64,000 nucleotides of DNA from Thermomicrobiales bacterium (GCA_030447415.1 JAUJOZ010000031.1:1-64000); one strand, 5' to 3'; shown: positions 26,586-36,643, numbered from the stretch's first letter. Numbers and translations are program-made. The notes: generated by a model not told the origin, from the sequence alone.

Positions 26586-27518
26586 CTACGCCGGCGGCGC
26601 GAACCCGAACGCCTTGAGCGTGGCCTGCCCGTCCGGACCGAGAACGTAGGCAATGAAGGCGTCGGCGAGCGCCGTGTTGCCCCCCGCCACCGCCGCGATT
26701 GGGTACGTGGCGACGATGTTGACCGCGGCCGGGATCTCCACGAGCGCCACCTCGTCCGCCACCTCGGCCGTCACGTCGGTGACGTAGACGATGCCGGCGT
26801 CGGCCTCGCCAAGGCGGACCCGCGTCAGCACGTCCCGCACGTCCTCCTCCTCGGACACGACGTTGCCCGCGACCGCTGCCACGAACCCCTCGCCGTAGGT
26901 ATCGGGATCCGCACCCATCTTGCAGACCGCCTCGCGCGCGTAGCGACCGGCCGGCACCTCCGCTTGGGCGAGCACGAGCCGCAGCCCCGCCTTGGCGAGG
27001 TCGGCGGGTGAGGTGACACTGGCCGGGTTGTCGCTCGGCACGACGACGGCTAACCGGTTCCGCGCGAACGGCATAGGCTCGCCCACGATTGAGCCCTGCT
27101 CCGCCGCCGCCCGCATCTGGGCGTTATCGGCCGCGGCGAAGACGTCGGCCTCCGCCCCCTCCCCGAGCTGCGTCACCAGCGCCTGCGACCCCGCGAAGTT
27201 GTAGGTGACGGAGAGACGCGGGTTCGTCGCCTCTAGGTCGGTGGCGATCCGCTCGAACGGATCGGTCAGTGAGGCCGCGGCGAAAACTGTCAGGTCTCCA
27301 CCTTCTTCAGGAAAGGGTACGGGGGTCGCCGCGATCGACAGCGTGCCGGAGGCCGCGGGCGACGCCGCCTGGGACACGACCGGTGGACAGGCGAAACCTT
27401 TAGCGGCCACTTGGCGAGTCCGCACGAGCGCGCCCGGCCAGAGGGCAATGACTAGGAGCAGCGCCCATATGGCAACGCCGTGATAGCCTCGTGCTCGATC
27501 CACTGCCTTCCCAACCAT
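26586..27518 (-). CDS. modA: Molybdate ABC transporter substrate-binding protein
   Basis: 310 residues. A signal or anchor helix (IWALLLVIALWPGALV) and a Ser/Ala linker precede the ModA core: LTVFAAASLTDPFERIATDL, NFAGSQALVTQLGEGAEADV, FARNRLAVVVPSDNPA and GEADAGIVYVTDV. It binds molybdate outside the membrane. ATG 27518 has a weak SD. No copy of the tup-type dyad was seen upstream. Confidence 0.92.
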   Translation of the reverse strand: MVGKAVDRARGYHGVAIWALLLVIALWPGALVRTRQVAAKGFACPPVVSQAASPAASGTLSIAATPVPFPEEGGDLTVFAAASLTDPFERIATDLEATNPRLSVTYNFAGSQALVTQLGEGAEADVFAAADNAQMRAAAEQGSIVGEPMPFARNRLAVVVPSDNPASVTSPADLAKAGLRLVLAQAEVPAGRYAREAVCKMGADPDTYGEGFVAAVAGNVVSEEEDVRDVLTRVRLGEADAGIVYVTDVTAEVADEVALVEIPAAVNIVATYPIAAVAGGNTALADAFIAYVLGPDGQATLKAFGFAPPA

Positions 27519-27799
27519 GATCCATCGCTCGGTATTCAGTGACTGACAGGGGTGCGGGTGGGCAACCTATCCGGACGCCTGGTAGCCGTCAAGCGCCGCA
27601 TCGGAGCCGGGGCACGCGGGCGATCGGGACAGACCGAGGAAACTGGACGCCGCGAGCCGTCGTCGCCGTTCTCACGCTTGCGCCAGTCGCGGCGGCCGCC
27701 GATACTTGAGTTCAGAATCGAGAACTTTGCTTTTCCGCCCGACGGATATCGTACCCGCGACGGGCGGTCCCACTTTCAACGAGCAGGAGTATCCGCGCG

Positions 27800-28345
27800 A
27801 TGACCGTCACCCCCACCCTGCGCGAGCGCCAGGCGCCGCTCAAGACGCGCTACGAGGCGGACCCCGAATCGGCAAAGCTGACGATCACGGTCCGCAGCGC
27901 CACCGAAGGCGACGACCCGATGCGCTGCCGCATCGCCACGACCGCCGCCGGCCCCGTCGCCTGGGATGTCGGCGCCCACCCGATGGCCGGCGGCACCGAG
28001 GAGTTGGCCTGCTCCGGCGACGTCCTCCTCGCCTCGCTCGCCGCCTGCCAGGAGATCACCCTGCGGATGGTCGCCGCCGCGATGGGAATCCAGCTTCATC
28101 GCGTCGAGGTGACCGTCAGCGGTGACATGGATTTCCGCGGTACGATGGGCATCGACCCCGAGACGCCGGTCGGCTTCGGCGCCATCCGCACTGACATCCG
28201 CCTCGCCGCCGACGCGCCGGAGGACCGGCTGGAGCGCCTGGTCCAGCGCGCCGAGCGCTACTGCGTCGTCGCCTCCACCCTCCGCCAGCCGCCCGACTTG
28301 ACCACAACGTTCCAGATTGAGCGCGATGAGGCCTCGGCGCGGTAG
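27800..28345 (+). CDS. OsmC-family protein
   Basis: 181 residues with the two conserved OsmC cysteines: in LASLAACQEITLRMVAAAMG and in AERYCVVASTLRQPPD. The preceding DVGAHPMAGGTEELACSGD carries a further Cys. OsmC proteins reduce organic hydroperoxides or act in related thiol chemistry in the cytoplasm. AGGAG lies about 10 nt before the ATG. The 281-bp region before it (27519-27799) has no recognised gene. Confidence 0.85.
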   Translation: MTVTPTLRERQAPLKTRYEADPESAKLTITVRSATEGDDPMRCRIATTAAGPVAWDVGAHPMAGGTEELACSGDVLLASLAACQEITLRMVAAAMGIQLHRVEVTVSGDMDFRGTMGIDPETPVGFGAIRTDIRLAADAPEDRLERLVQRAERYCVVASTLRQPPDLTTTFQIERDEASAR

Positions 28346-28404
28346 CACACTCCTTGGGAAGATCGGCACGCCGTCGTTCCCTCGCTCGCCGGAGGAAGAC
28401 CATC

Positions 28405-28887
28405 GTGACCGGATCGATTCCCGTCGACCAGTTCAAGGCCGGGCTCTTCATGCTCTTCAACGAGGCCTTCGACGAGGTCCACGGCATCTTCCTGGACCGG
28501 GGCACCTCCCTCTTTGAAACACTGGCGACGATCACCGCCGAGGAGGCCTCCCGCCCCGTCTCCGCCACGTGCGCCAGCATCGCCGCCCAGGTCAGCCACG
28601 TCACCTACTACCTCGACGTCCTCGACGTCTACGCCCGCGGCGAGCAGCCGACCGATGTCGACTGGCCCGGCAGCTGGCAGGTCGGCCCGGTCGACGATGC
28701 CGCCTGGACCGCCCTCAAAGACCAACTGCGCACCTCCCAGCAAAAGGTTCGCGCCACCCTCGAAAATCGCGAATCCTTCGACGACGCCATCGCCGTCGGC
28801 GGCGCCATGAGCTTCGTCGTCCACACCGCCTACCACCTCGGCGAAATCCGCCAGGCCCTCTGCACCGTCCGCGACGCCGCCTCGTAG
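28405..28887 (+). CDS. DinB-like (YfiT-type) four-helix protein
   Basis: 160 residues. Likely metal-site His residues are in SIAAQVSHVTYYLDVLDVYA and VHTAYHLGEIRQAL, as in the DinB/bacillithiol S-transferase superfamily. A GTG start at 28405 is chosen because GGAGGAAG ends about 6 nt upstream; the frame extends to an earlier start without SD. Likely co-transcribed with the OsmC gene 59 bp upstream. Function unknown. Confidence 0.75.
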   Translation: MTGSIPVDQFKAGLFMLFNEAFDEVHGIFLDRGTSLFETLATITAEEASRPVSATCASIAAQVSHVTYYLDVLDVYARGEQPTDVDWPGSWQVGPVDDAAWTALKDQLRTSQQKVRATLENRESFDDAIAVGGAMSFVVHTAYHLGEIRQALCTVRDAAS

Positions 28888-28940
28888 TCGGGTCCCATTG
28901 ACTGCACCACCGACGCCACAGCAGGGAGGACGGCACGTCC

Positions 28941-29294
28941 ATGACCGACCGCGCCCGGCGCAAGGCACTGCTCAGCGAGTACCGGCAAACCGGCCCCGAG
29001 GCCGGCGTGTACCGCATCGTGAACAACCGAACCCAGCGCGTCCTGCTCGGCTCGACCACCAACCTCGCAAGCATCCACAACAAACTCGCCTTCGCGAAAT
29101 CGACCAATGGTCTCAACGCCCTCGACCGGCGGCTCCGCAACGATATCCGTCAATTTGGGATTGACGCCTTTTCGCTGGACGTGTTGGAGGTCCTGGAACG
29201 AAAGCCTGGTATGACCGACGCCGAAATCAAGGCGGATCTGAAGACGCTCGAAGCCCTTTGCCGTGATCAACTCGAAGGCCCGCTCTTCTATTGA
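28941..29294 (+). CDS. GIY-YIG-like nuclease-family protein
   Basis: 117 residues. The N-terminal GVYRIVNNRTQRVLLGSTTN has the spacing of a GIY-YIG domain, with GVY for GIY and LLGS in place of YIG, followed by a conserved RLRNDIRQFGIDAFSLDVLE. This belongs to the compact subfamily of unknown function; the catalytic Tyr of the second motif is replaced, so nuclease activity is doubtful. GGAGG lies 11 nt before the ATG. Confidence 0.65.
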   Translation: MTDRARRKALLSEYRQTGPEAGVYRIVNNRTQRVLLGSTTNLASIHNKLAFAKSTNGLNALDRRLRNDIRQFGIDAFSLDVLEVLERKPGMTDAEIKADLKTLEALCRDQLEGPLFY

Positions 29295-29328
29295 TGCAGA
29301 GCACCCAGATCCGTCTTGTCCAAGTTGA

Positions 29329-30876
<1,548 letters not shown>

Positions 30877-30880
30877 GACG

Positions 30881-31419
30881 ATGACCCCCACTACCTCGCC
30901 CCCTCCCACCCCCGAGCGCAGCGATGCCCCTGCCACCTCCTGCACCCCCTCCGCGGGTGCCTACGAGCCGCTACGCATTTCCTGACCACCCACCGCACGA
31001 TCGCGATGGTCGGCCTCTCCGCCGACCCAATGCGGCCCAGCCACTTCGCCGCTATCTACATGCTCGCCGAGGGCTACGACGTCATTCCCGTCAACCCGCG
31101 TTACGCCGACCAGGAGATCCTTGGTCGGTCCGTCTACGCATCCCTCTCGGAGATTCCCCACCCGATCGAGATCGTCGACGTCTTCCGCAAGCCGGAGGAT
31201 GTCCCGCCGATCGTCGAGGACGCGATCACGATCGGGGCAAAGGTCCTCTGGATGCAGCTCGGCGTCGTCAACGACGCCGCCGCGGCCCGCGCCCGGGCCG
31301 CCGGCCTTGACGTCGTGATGAACCGCTGCGTCAAGATCGAGCACGCCCGCTTCTTCGGTGGCCTCAACCTCGTGGGGATGAACACCGGCGTCGTCACGTC
31401 ACGCCGCAGCCTGACGTAG
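30881..31419 (+). CDS. CoA-binding protein (YccU-like), frame-broken near N-terminus
   Basis: ATG 30881 lies 4 bp after metY and begins a Thr/Pro-rich leader ending YEPLRIS at TGA 30983. The Rossmann CoA-binding domain then continues in another frame: TTHRTIAMVGLSADPMRPSH, AEGYDVIPVNPRYADQEILG, KVLWMQLGVVND and VVMNRCVKIEH. A single missing T in the TTT run 30978-30980 would restore one ~179-residue protein. Without it, ATG 31006 would give 137 residues lacking the first strand. Family: CoA_binding domain proteins of unknown role, probably one operon with metY. Confidence 0.72.
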
Positions 31420-31597
31420 GGCCGCCAACCCGTTCTCCGATCCGAACGAGGCTCGGTCCGGGTCCGGCACCGGGCGGGGTCGCTCCGTCTCCGCCCCCCG
31501 TTCCGCGCACGCGCTGGCACCTGCCTTGCAGGCGACGCCTGACCGGCCGGTCAACCACGCTCGGCGCCGGACCAGGACGTGAGGAGAGGAGCGGACG

Positions 31598-31870
31598 ATG
31601 GCAGAGCGGGACGACGCGGGGAGCGGGACGGGCAGCGGGAACCGCGCGGCGGGCGAGGTCGGGAGCAACTTCGGCGAGGTTGACCCGGGCGTCGCCATCG
31701 ACATCGATCACACACTCGTCGACGAGACGGGCGCCGCGGCCGGGGCCGCTACGGACGAGGCCAAAGCCTACGCCGATAGCGACAACGGTGGCACCCGCAC
31801 CGAGCAGCCTACGCTCGCCGACCAGAACTTCACCTACGACGTGAGCGAGAACGAACCAGAGGGGCGGTAA
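31598..31870 (+). CDS. Small acidic hydrophilic protein
   Basis: 90 residues, rich in Asp/Glu/Gly/Ala/Thr, without hydrophobic segments (VDPGVAIDIDHTLVDETG in the middle). GGAGAGGAG lies about 6 nt before ATG 31598, which supports translation. No family recognised; the composition suggests an intrinsically disordered stress-type protein. Confidence 0.55.
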   Translation: MAERDDAGSGTGSGNRAAGEVGSNFGEVDPGVAIDIDHTLVDETGAAAGAATDEAKAYADSDNGGTRTEQPTLADQNFTYDVSENEPEGR

Positions 31871-31922
31871 CCCACTCGATGTGCCGGCGTGCCCGAGCCT
31901 CCTTGCCATCTGCTGCGCCGCT

Positions 31923-31946
31923 GGGTGCCCGGGGGCAAGGGCACCC
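31923..31946 (+). terminator. Terminator-like hairpin
   Basis: GGGTGCCC (31923-31930) and GGGCACCC (31939-31946), loop 8 nt, 52 bp after the stop of the small acidic gene. No T-run follows, so it is only terminator-like. From here to 32410 I see no gene; longer reading frames are Arg/Pro-rich shadows. Confidence 0.4.
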
Positions 31947-32410
31947 GCCGTTCCGCGGCCGATCTCTCACCCCCGCGCGATCAGGATCGTCGACGCGCGG
32001 ATTGCCGGACCCGCGCAGGCCGACGGTGACTCAGCGACTACCGGTAGTCATGTGAGGGAGCCGGGCAACAGCCCCGTGGTGTCGCCTTCCAGGTCGGGTA
32101 GAGCGTGGTCATCCCACGAGACACAGAGGAGAACGAAGCGCACGGCTTCCGGCCGATCCCGGCCCTCGACGCCTACGCGCGGGAGCGATGACCATCGGGA
32201 ACGCCCCACGAGACCTCTCCACCAACGACCAGCCACTGCCGCGGAACTCACGGGGCGCCCGGGTGCTCTCGCCGCCAGGGGCCCGCATTTGGAGCAGCTT
32301 GGAAAGCCCGTCGAGGCCGGCATCATCGGAGGCATGAAGTCAGAAGCGCCTGTCCCTGACGACCTCCGGCAAGCCATCAAGCCGCTCCTGCCGAAACCGC
32401 CCCCACCGCG

Positions 32411-32632
32411 TCAATGTTCTGCCGTCGCACCGACCCGGTCGACGAAATCGAGCACACGGTGCCACGTGAGGTCCGCCGCCGCGTCGTAGTCGGCCAGGTC
32501 CGGGTCTGCGAAGCGATGGCTCGAGCTGGCCCGCCGCAACGCCAATCGCGCTCGGCGTCGATCGGCGGCGGACGAAAGCCCGAGGCGTTCTGCAACACGC
32601 TGTTCGGTCGTAACGCAGTGACCCGTCGTCAC
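32411..32632 (-). CDS. Small protein coupled to the Hcp-like gene
   Basis: 73 residues from GTG 32632, which overlaps the TGA of the Hcp-like gene in a GTGA. The N-terminus reads VTTEQRVAERLGLSSAADRR and the C-terminus SSSHRFADPDLADYDAAADL, then TWHRVLDFVDRVGATAEH. No family recognised. The overlap suggests co-translation with Hcp, making it a candidate partner; the coding assignment itself rests on the overlap and on sensible composition. Confidence 0.45.
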   Translation of the reverse strand: MTTGHCVTTEQRVAERLGLSSAADRRRARLALRRASSSHRFADPDLADYDAAADLTWHRVLDFVDRVGATAEH

Positions 32633-33117
32633 ACCGGCTTGTTCGCCTTCAGGTCCCATCCCGCCGTCACGACCCCGCCGACCGAGCCGTCCGCCTTTTG
32701 CTCCCGGTACTCCACCTCGACCCGGGAGAAGTTCAGGCTCACCTGATCCATCGGCAGCATCTCGCCGCTCGCCCCGCCGCCCGTCTGAAACGACGTGATG
32801 AGGACGTCCGAGAACGTCCACTTTATGAACTCCGCCTGCTCCCTACCGGCCTTGCGGCCCGTCAAGATGGCCGACTTCAGGTGCCGGCCGTCGGCGCAGG
32901 CCAGGAACAGCTTCGGCGACGCTTTGTTCACCCGCATCACGAAGTGGAAATCCTGCATCGACACCTTGCCGGCGCCGCCACCACCGGTCCCCACCGAGCT
33001 CCCCACCTGCGCCTCGCCCCAGCTGAACGATTCGACGTCGATCTCCCCCCGGTGCCTGGCGTCCTGACTCTCGCCCTCGATCCCGTCGATCCTCAGGAAG
33101 TAGTCCACGCTGGCCAT
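32629..33117 (-). CDS. Hcp-like (type VI secretion tube / Hcp1 family) protein
   Basis: 162 residues with the Hcp1/DUF796 pattern: YFLRIDGIEGESQDARHRGE, IDVESFSWGEAQ, MQDFHFVMRVNKASPKLFLA and a C-terminal MDQVSLNFSRVEVEYREQ. Hcp forms hexameric rings in T6SS and tail-tube-like devices. No other T6SS gene is in the window, so this is an orphan Hcp-like protein of unknown role. A Gly-rich insert (SSVGTGGGGAG) sits in a loop. A possible promoter lies about 120 nt upstream, and 33118-33442 holds no gene. Confidence 0.85.
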   Translation of the reverse strand: MASVDYFLRIDGIEGESQDARHRGEIDVESFSWGEAQVGSSVGTGGGGAGKVSMQDFHFVMRVNKASPKLFLACADGRHLKSAILTGRKAGREQAEFIKWTFSDVLITSFQTGGGASGEMLPMDQVSLNFSRVEVEYREQKADGSVGGVVTAGWDLKANKPV

Positions 33118-33238
33118 CGTCTACCCCTACCCCTCCTGTTCGGGGACCGACACCGCTTTGCAAGGGTCGGTCCGACTTGGTCCTAGACGGCTCCACCGCC
33201 AATCACCGCGTCACGGTCCCGCGCCGCAACCAACACCC

Positions 33239-33267
33239 AGTATAGCAATTGAATTGGCTGTATGAAG
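33239..33267 (-). promoter_or_regulatory. Possible promoter of the Hcp-like gene
   Basis: On the minus strand, CTTCAT (33262-33267) and TATACT (33239-33244) are spaced by 17 nt, in a distinctly AT-rich patch. The -10 is good and the -35 weak. The implied leader before the hcp-like ATG is about 115 nt. Confidence 0.35.
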
Positions 33268-33442
33268 CATCATTCGGTCGAGAGTGATCGCTTAAGGTGA
33301 TTGTCCACCAAAATTCGAAGAGGAGTGCCAATCAAAGACCGGAGGACGCGTCCTGATCAGCGGCAAGAGCCGATGGGGTTCGGTCAAGCGTGGGACGACG
33401 GCCGACATCGCCTCCACCAAACGTCGGGTGGCCGTTCGGCCG

Positions 33443-34024
33443 TCAGCCGGGGGTGGCGTCCGTCCACACGGACCCGGCCCGCTTCAACCACGCCGCCGCG
33501 GCCCGCGTCTGCGCCAGGCGAAGCTCAAGCACCAGACGCCGGAAGTCCCGCGCCTGGTCCGCTTCGTCGGCGGCGTCGAGGGCGGCGAGCTGCTGGGCGA
33601 GCGAGGCTTCCAGCCGGAGACAGGTTTCCCGCTGCTCGGCCACCAGGCGCGCCGCTAGCGCCGAGTCGCGTTGCCGCGCGAAGTAGAGCTTGACCAGGAA
33701 CTCGAGGCGGATCTCTCGGGTGTGGGCGACGGGCTCAGCCAGCCACCGCGCCAGTTCGGCCTGCCCGCTTGGAGTGATGCGGTGGACCCGGCGCGGCGGA
33801 CGGGCTCCCCGCGGTGTCACGGCCGCCGTCACCCACCCGGCGCGCTCCAGCTTCTTCAGATGGTGGTAGAGCATCCCCGGCTCGAGGCGAATGACCTCGG
33901 CCAGCGGCTGCCCCTCGCTGAAGTGGCGCGCCAAGTCGTAGCCGTACCCAGCGCCCCTATCGGCGCCGCCGACGTCGAGCTCGAGCAGACTGAGGATCGC
34001 GTGCTCCGCCGGCATCTCGGCCAT
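33443..34024 (-). CDS. PadR-family transcriptional regulator
   Basis: 193 residues. The winged-helix domain AEHAILSLLEL, YGYDLARHFSEG, RLEPGMLYHHLKKLERAGWV and HRITPSGQAELARWL is followed by a long helical C-terminal domain (EFLVKLYFARQRDSALAARL) typical of class I PadR proteins, which dimerise through it. The ligand and targets are unknown. It is 56 bp from the truncated corC gene and reads in the same direction. Confidence 0.85.
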   Translation of the reverse strand: MAEMPAEHAILSLLELDVGGADRGAGYGYDLARHFSEGQPLAEVIRLEPGMLYHHLKKLERAGWVTAAVTPRGARPPRRVHRITPSGQAELARWLAEPVAHTREIRLEFLVKLYFARQRDSALAARLVAEQRETCLRLEASLAQQLAALDAADEADQARDFRRLVLELRLAQTRAAAAWLKRAGSVWTDATPG

Positions 34025-34080
34025 ACCCTCGCGGTTCGCAAGGCTTCACCCCGCGCCTAGCACCAAGGGTCCAACGGGCG

Positions 34081-34537
34081 CTACGAGACGCGTCGCTCGC
34101 CCGCGGCGACGGCCGCCGCTTCGCCGCCGGCCCCGTTCGCCTCGGCGGCCGCCCCCTGCCGGGGGGGCAGCACGCGCACCCGGGCCACGCGGAGACCGTC
34201 CAGCTCCTCGACTCGCAGGACCTCGCCGGTCGGCGCGGTGACCTCGTCGCCGATCTCCGCTGGTCGCCCGAGCACGCCGAAGACGTAGCCGCCGACGGTC
34301 TCGACGTCGAGCTCCTCCTGCTCGAGGTCGAGTCCGTGGTACTCGCGCGCCTCGACCAGCGTCGTCAGCCCGTCGAGCAGCCGGCCGCCGTCGGGCGCGA
34401 CGACCGCCTCCGGCTCAACCGGCTCGAACTCGTCCTCGATCTCGCCGACCAAGCTCTCGACCAAGTCCTCAAGCGTGACGATCCCCGCCGTGCCGCCGTA
34501 CTCGTCGATCACCACCGCGAGCTGGGCGTGTGTGGCC
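34081..34537 (-). pseudogene. CNNM/CorC protein, C-terminal fragment (cut by IS3)
   Basis: About 152 residues: the end of the second CBS domain (AVVIDEYGGTAGIVTLEDLV), then the CorC_HlyC transporter-associated domain (LDGLTTLVEAREYHGLDLEQ, VETVGGYVFGVLGRPAEIGD, VEELDGLRVARVRVLP). The 5' end stops at the IS3 end at 34538. The membrane domain and first CBS domain are missing; a matching N-terminal fragment lies at 43067-43284 in the same orientation. Intact proteins of this family act in Mg/Co homeostasis or related transport. Confidence 0.85.
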
Positions 34538-34570
34538 TGACCTGCCCCCCAGATTGGTCCACTTGAAGGG

Positions 34571-35386
34571 TTAGCCAGGAGCCTTCGTGGATGACATCCA
34601 GCCGGCCTCCCAGGTTGCCGGTGCGAGTTGTTTGAGCGCCCGATGGGGGCGCACCGTGTTGTCGTCCACCCTCCATGCCCCAATCGTCTGTCGCGCCTCC
34701 TCCACCGATGCGAACCAGTGTTGGTCGAGACACTCCGCGCGGAAGTGGCCATTGAACGACTCGGCGTAGGCGTTGTCGGTGGGCTTGCCGGGCCGCGAGA
34801 ACTCCAGCTGCACCCCGTTCCGGTACGCCCAGGCGTCCAAGGCCTTGGAGACGAACTCCGGGCCGTTGTCGATCGCGATCCGCGCCGGTGCCCCGAGCGT
34901 CCGCCGCAGCCCCTCCAGAATCGCCACCACCCGCTTCCCCGTCAAGGAGAAGGCGACGGCGATCGCCGGGCTCACCCGGCTGACGTTATCCACTATCGTG
35001 AGGACCCGGAAGCGGCGGCCGTCAACAAGGCTGTCGGTCAGGAAGTCGAGGCTCCAGCGCTCGTGCGGCCGTGTGGTGGGCGGCAGCAGCACCCGCGGCG
35101 CGCTGACCCGCTTGCGGCGCCGCCTGACCCGGATCCCTAGCCCCTCCTCCTGGTAGAGCCGGTAGATCCGCTTGTGGTTGACCCGCCAGCCCTCCCGCGG
35201 CAAGAGGACGTGCAGCCGCCGGTAGCCGTACCGCACGCGCACCGCGGCGAGGTCGCGTAACCGCACCCGGAGCGCCGCCTGGTCGTGGGCGACACTGCGG
35301 TAGCGACAGCTCGAACGTGCTACGCCGACCACCCGACACGCCCGTCGCTCGCTGATCCGGAAGCCGGCCCGGAAGTACGCCACCAC
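34571..35386 (-). CDS. IS3-family transposase OrfB (DDE integrase core)
   Basis: 271 residues in the listed form. An N-terminal HTH-like region (RISERRACRVVGVARSSCRY) and YGYRRLHVLLPREG precede the DDE core, with catalytic Asp in WSLDFLTDSL, Asp in IAIDNGPEFVS and Glu in TDNAYAESFNGHFRAECL. Apparently intact. Full OrfAB is probably made by frameshifting from orfA near its 3' end; sensible sequence (KPAQKRAVVAYFR) extends upstream of the GTG at 35386. Confidence 0.88.
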   Translation of the reverse strand: MVAYFRAGFRISERRACRVVGVARSSCRYRSVAHDQAALRVRLRDLAAVRVRYGYRRLHVLLPREGWRVNHKRIYRLYQEEGLGIRVRRRRKRVSAPRVLLPPTTRPHERWSLDFLTDSLVDGRRFRVLTIVDNVSRVSPAIAVAFSLTGKRVVAILEGLRRTLGAPARIAIDNGPEFVSKALDAWAYRNGVQLEFSRPGKPTDNAYAESFNGHFRAECLDQHWFASVEEARQTIGAWRVDDNTVRPHRALKQLAPATWEAGWMSSTKAPG

Positions 35387-35406
35387 CGCGCGCTTCTGGG
35401 CCGGCT

Positions 35407-35673
35407 TTACCCGTTTGTTCGCAGCGCCTCCTGGAGCATGTGCTTGTCCAGGGTCAGATCAGCGACCAGTTGCTTGAGCCGGCGGTTTTCCTCCTCGACC
35501 TGCCGCAGCCGCCGCAGCTCGACCACCCCCATCCCGGCGAACTTCCGCTTCCACCGGTAAAACGTCTGCTCGGTCACGCCCAGCTTGCAGCAGACCTCGA
35601 CGGCCGGGGTGCCCATTTCCGCCTGGCGCAGGGCGTGGACGATCTGTTCCTCCGTGAATCGGCTCTGCTTCAT
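35407..35673 (-). CDS. IS3-family transposase OrfA (HTH, leucine zipper)
   Basis: 88 residues: MKQSRFTEEQIVHALRQAEM, HTH GVTEQTFYRWKRKFAGMGVV, then a coiled-coil ELRRLRQVEEENRRLKQLVA and DLTLDKHML. This is the OrfA signature of IS407-type elements. The stop TAA at 35407 is just before the orfB reading frame. Confidence 0.88.
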   Translation of the reverse strand: MKQSRFTEEQIVHALRQAEMGTPAVEVCCKLGVTEQTFYRWKRKFAGMGVVELRRLRQVEEENRRLKQLVADLTLDKHMLQEALRTNG

Positions 35674-35751
35674 GGTCGTCGTCCTCCCGTGGGTGAGTGG
35701 GATGCCCCCATCCTAACCTTCCGGGTGGACCAACTTTCGGGGCGCCGGTCA

Positions 35752-35794
35752 ATGTTCATTCTAACCCCGGAGGTGGACCAGTTTTCGGGGCTCA
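35752..35794. repeat. Second IS3-type end, remnant abutting the IS
   Basis: Read from 35794 leftward on the minus strand this is TGAGCCCCGAAAACTGGTCC, followed by ACCTCCGGGGTTAG, clearly related to the adjacent IS right end but not identical. It is the terminal remnant of another element of the same group, so the IS lies next to an older copy. Confidence 0.7.
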
Positions 35795-36345
35795 GACCAC
35801 CGGAAGACCAAGTGGCCGCGCTCGACAGTCTAATGGCGGGCGGGAGACCTTGGCCGTACGAAGATCCGCTGTTTCAGGTTGATCTGGAGATGTTCTCAGG
35901 GTGGCTCCACGGGCTGGACTTTACGGCGTTGGGGAGTCTTCCTCCCATCCTCAGACAGCGGGGAGCGTTCTCTAACGACGACCTCGGCAAGAGGGCGTCC
36001 GATGCCGCTGAGCAGATGGGGAGATTAGCCTACCCAGCGGCATGGGCATGGAGCGCAGTCGGGGCTCTCATTGGAGAAGAGGGGGACAATCTCCCGGGAT
36101 GGATCCGGCAAGCCATTGAGTTTGGGGTGCCCTCTGAGAGCGCCGTCGAGTTCGTACGAACGACGAGCGCTTCCCGTGGCGGAGCAGTATTGCTCTCCCA
36201 GAATCTCTCTCCAACGTGGGATGTAGCCGAAGCGATGCTCATGGATGCCAACGTCGCGGACCTGCAGGAAATCGGCCTGACTCGCGCGGACATCAGGGCG
36301 GTGTTGCCATTTCGAGATGGAGGAACGCGTTTATCTTCTGATTAG
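35795..36345 (+). pseudogene. C-terminal remnant of a larger protein (possibly a helicase-like protein)
   Basis: About 183 residues, open from the IS remnant to the stop at 36345, with lower GC than the neighbours. It reads FQVDLEMFSGWLHGLDFTAL, RASDAAEQMGRLAYPAAWAW, LPGWIRQAIEFGVPSESAVE, then DVAEAMLMDANVADLQEIGL and TRADIRAVLPF. The last part looks like a helix-hairpin-helix end as found in Ski2-like helicases, but this is a tentative match. The gene has lost its 5' end to the IS; the only ATG lies inside the IS remnant. 36346-36643 has no recognised gene. Confidence 0.5.
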
Positions 36346-36643
36346 CTCAGCCCCGATTTTGATCCTTAACCCAAGTTCAGGCTCCGACTGGCCTCGCGCC
36401 AGTTCGTGCCGTCCCAGCTCATGGTAGTGACAGCCACCGTATTGGCGTCAGTTCTCGCCGTGGTTGTGGAGGGGTGATGGGCTCCCCTTGTAGGCGCCCT
36501 CGCCCCACCAGCCTCGTCATCCTCTGAGAAGAGCTTCGGCACCGATCGCCCAGCCGGCTCCTCCTCCCGCATGATGGGTCACGCATCCCAAAGGGCATGC
36601 TTTGAGGTGTCGTCCGTGCTCTAGCGGGATCCCACGGCACACA

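Larger units (their letters stand above)
34538..35751 (-). mobile_element. IS3-family insertion sequence (IS407-like), 1214 bp
   Basis: The ends form imperfect inverted repeats: TGACCTGCCCCCCAGATTGG at 34538 and, read from the other end, TGACCGGCGCCCCGAAAGTT at 35751, both continuing with TTGGTCCAC and a GGTTAG. It holds orfA and orfB on the minus strand. No target-site duplication is visible (left flank GGCC, right flank ATG), which indicates that flanking DNA has rearranged since insertion. Confidence 0.88.

Noticed and set aside
31947..32410. Plus-strand reading frames between the small acidic gene and the Hcp locus
   Set aside because: They are Arg/Pro/Ser-rich, have no SD and no recognisable domain.
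35440..35794. Upstream part of the reading frame that continues into the gene remnant at 35795
   Set aside because: It runs antisense through IS3 orfA and the IS ends, so it is not part of the original gene.
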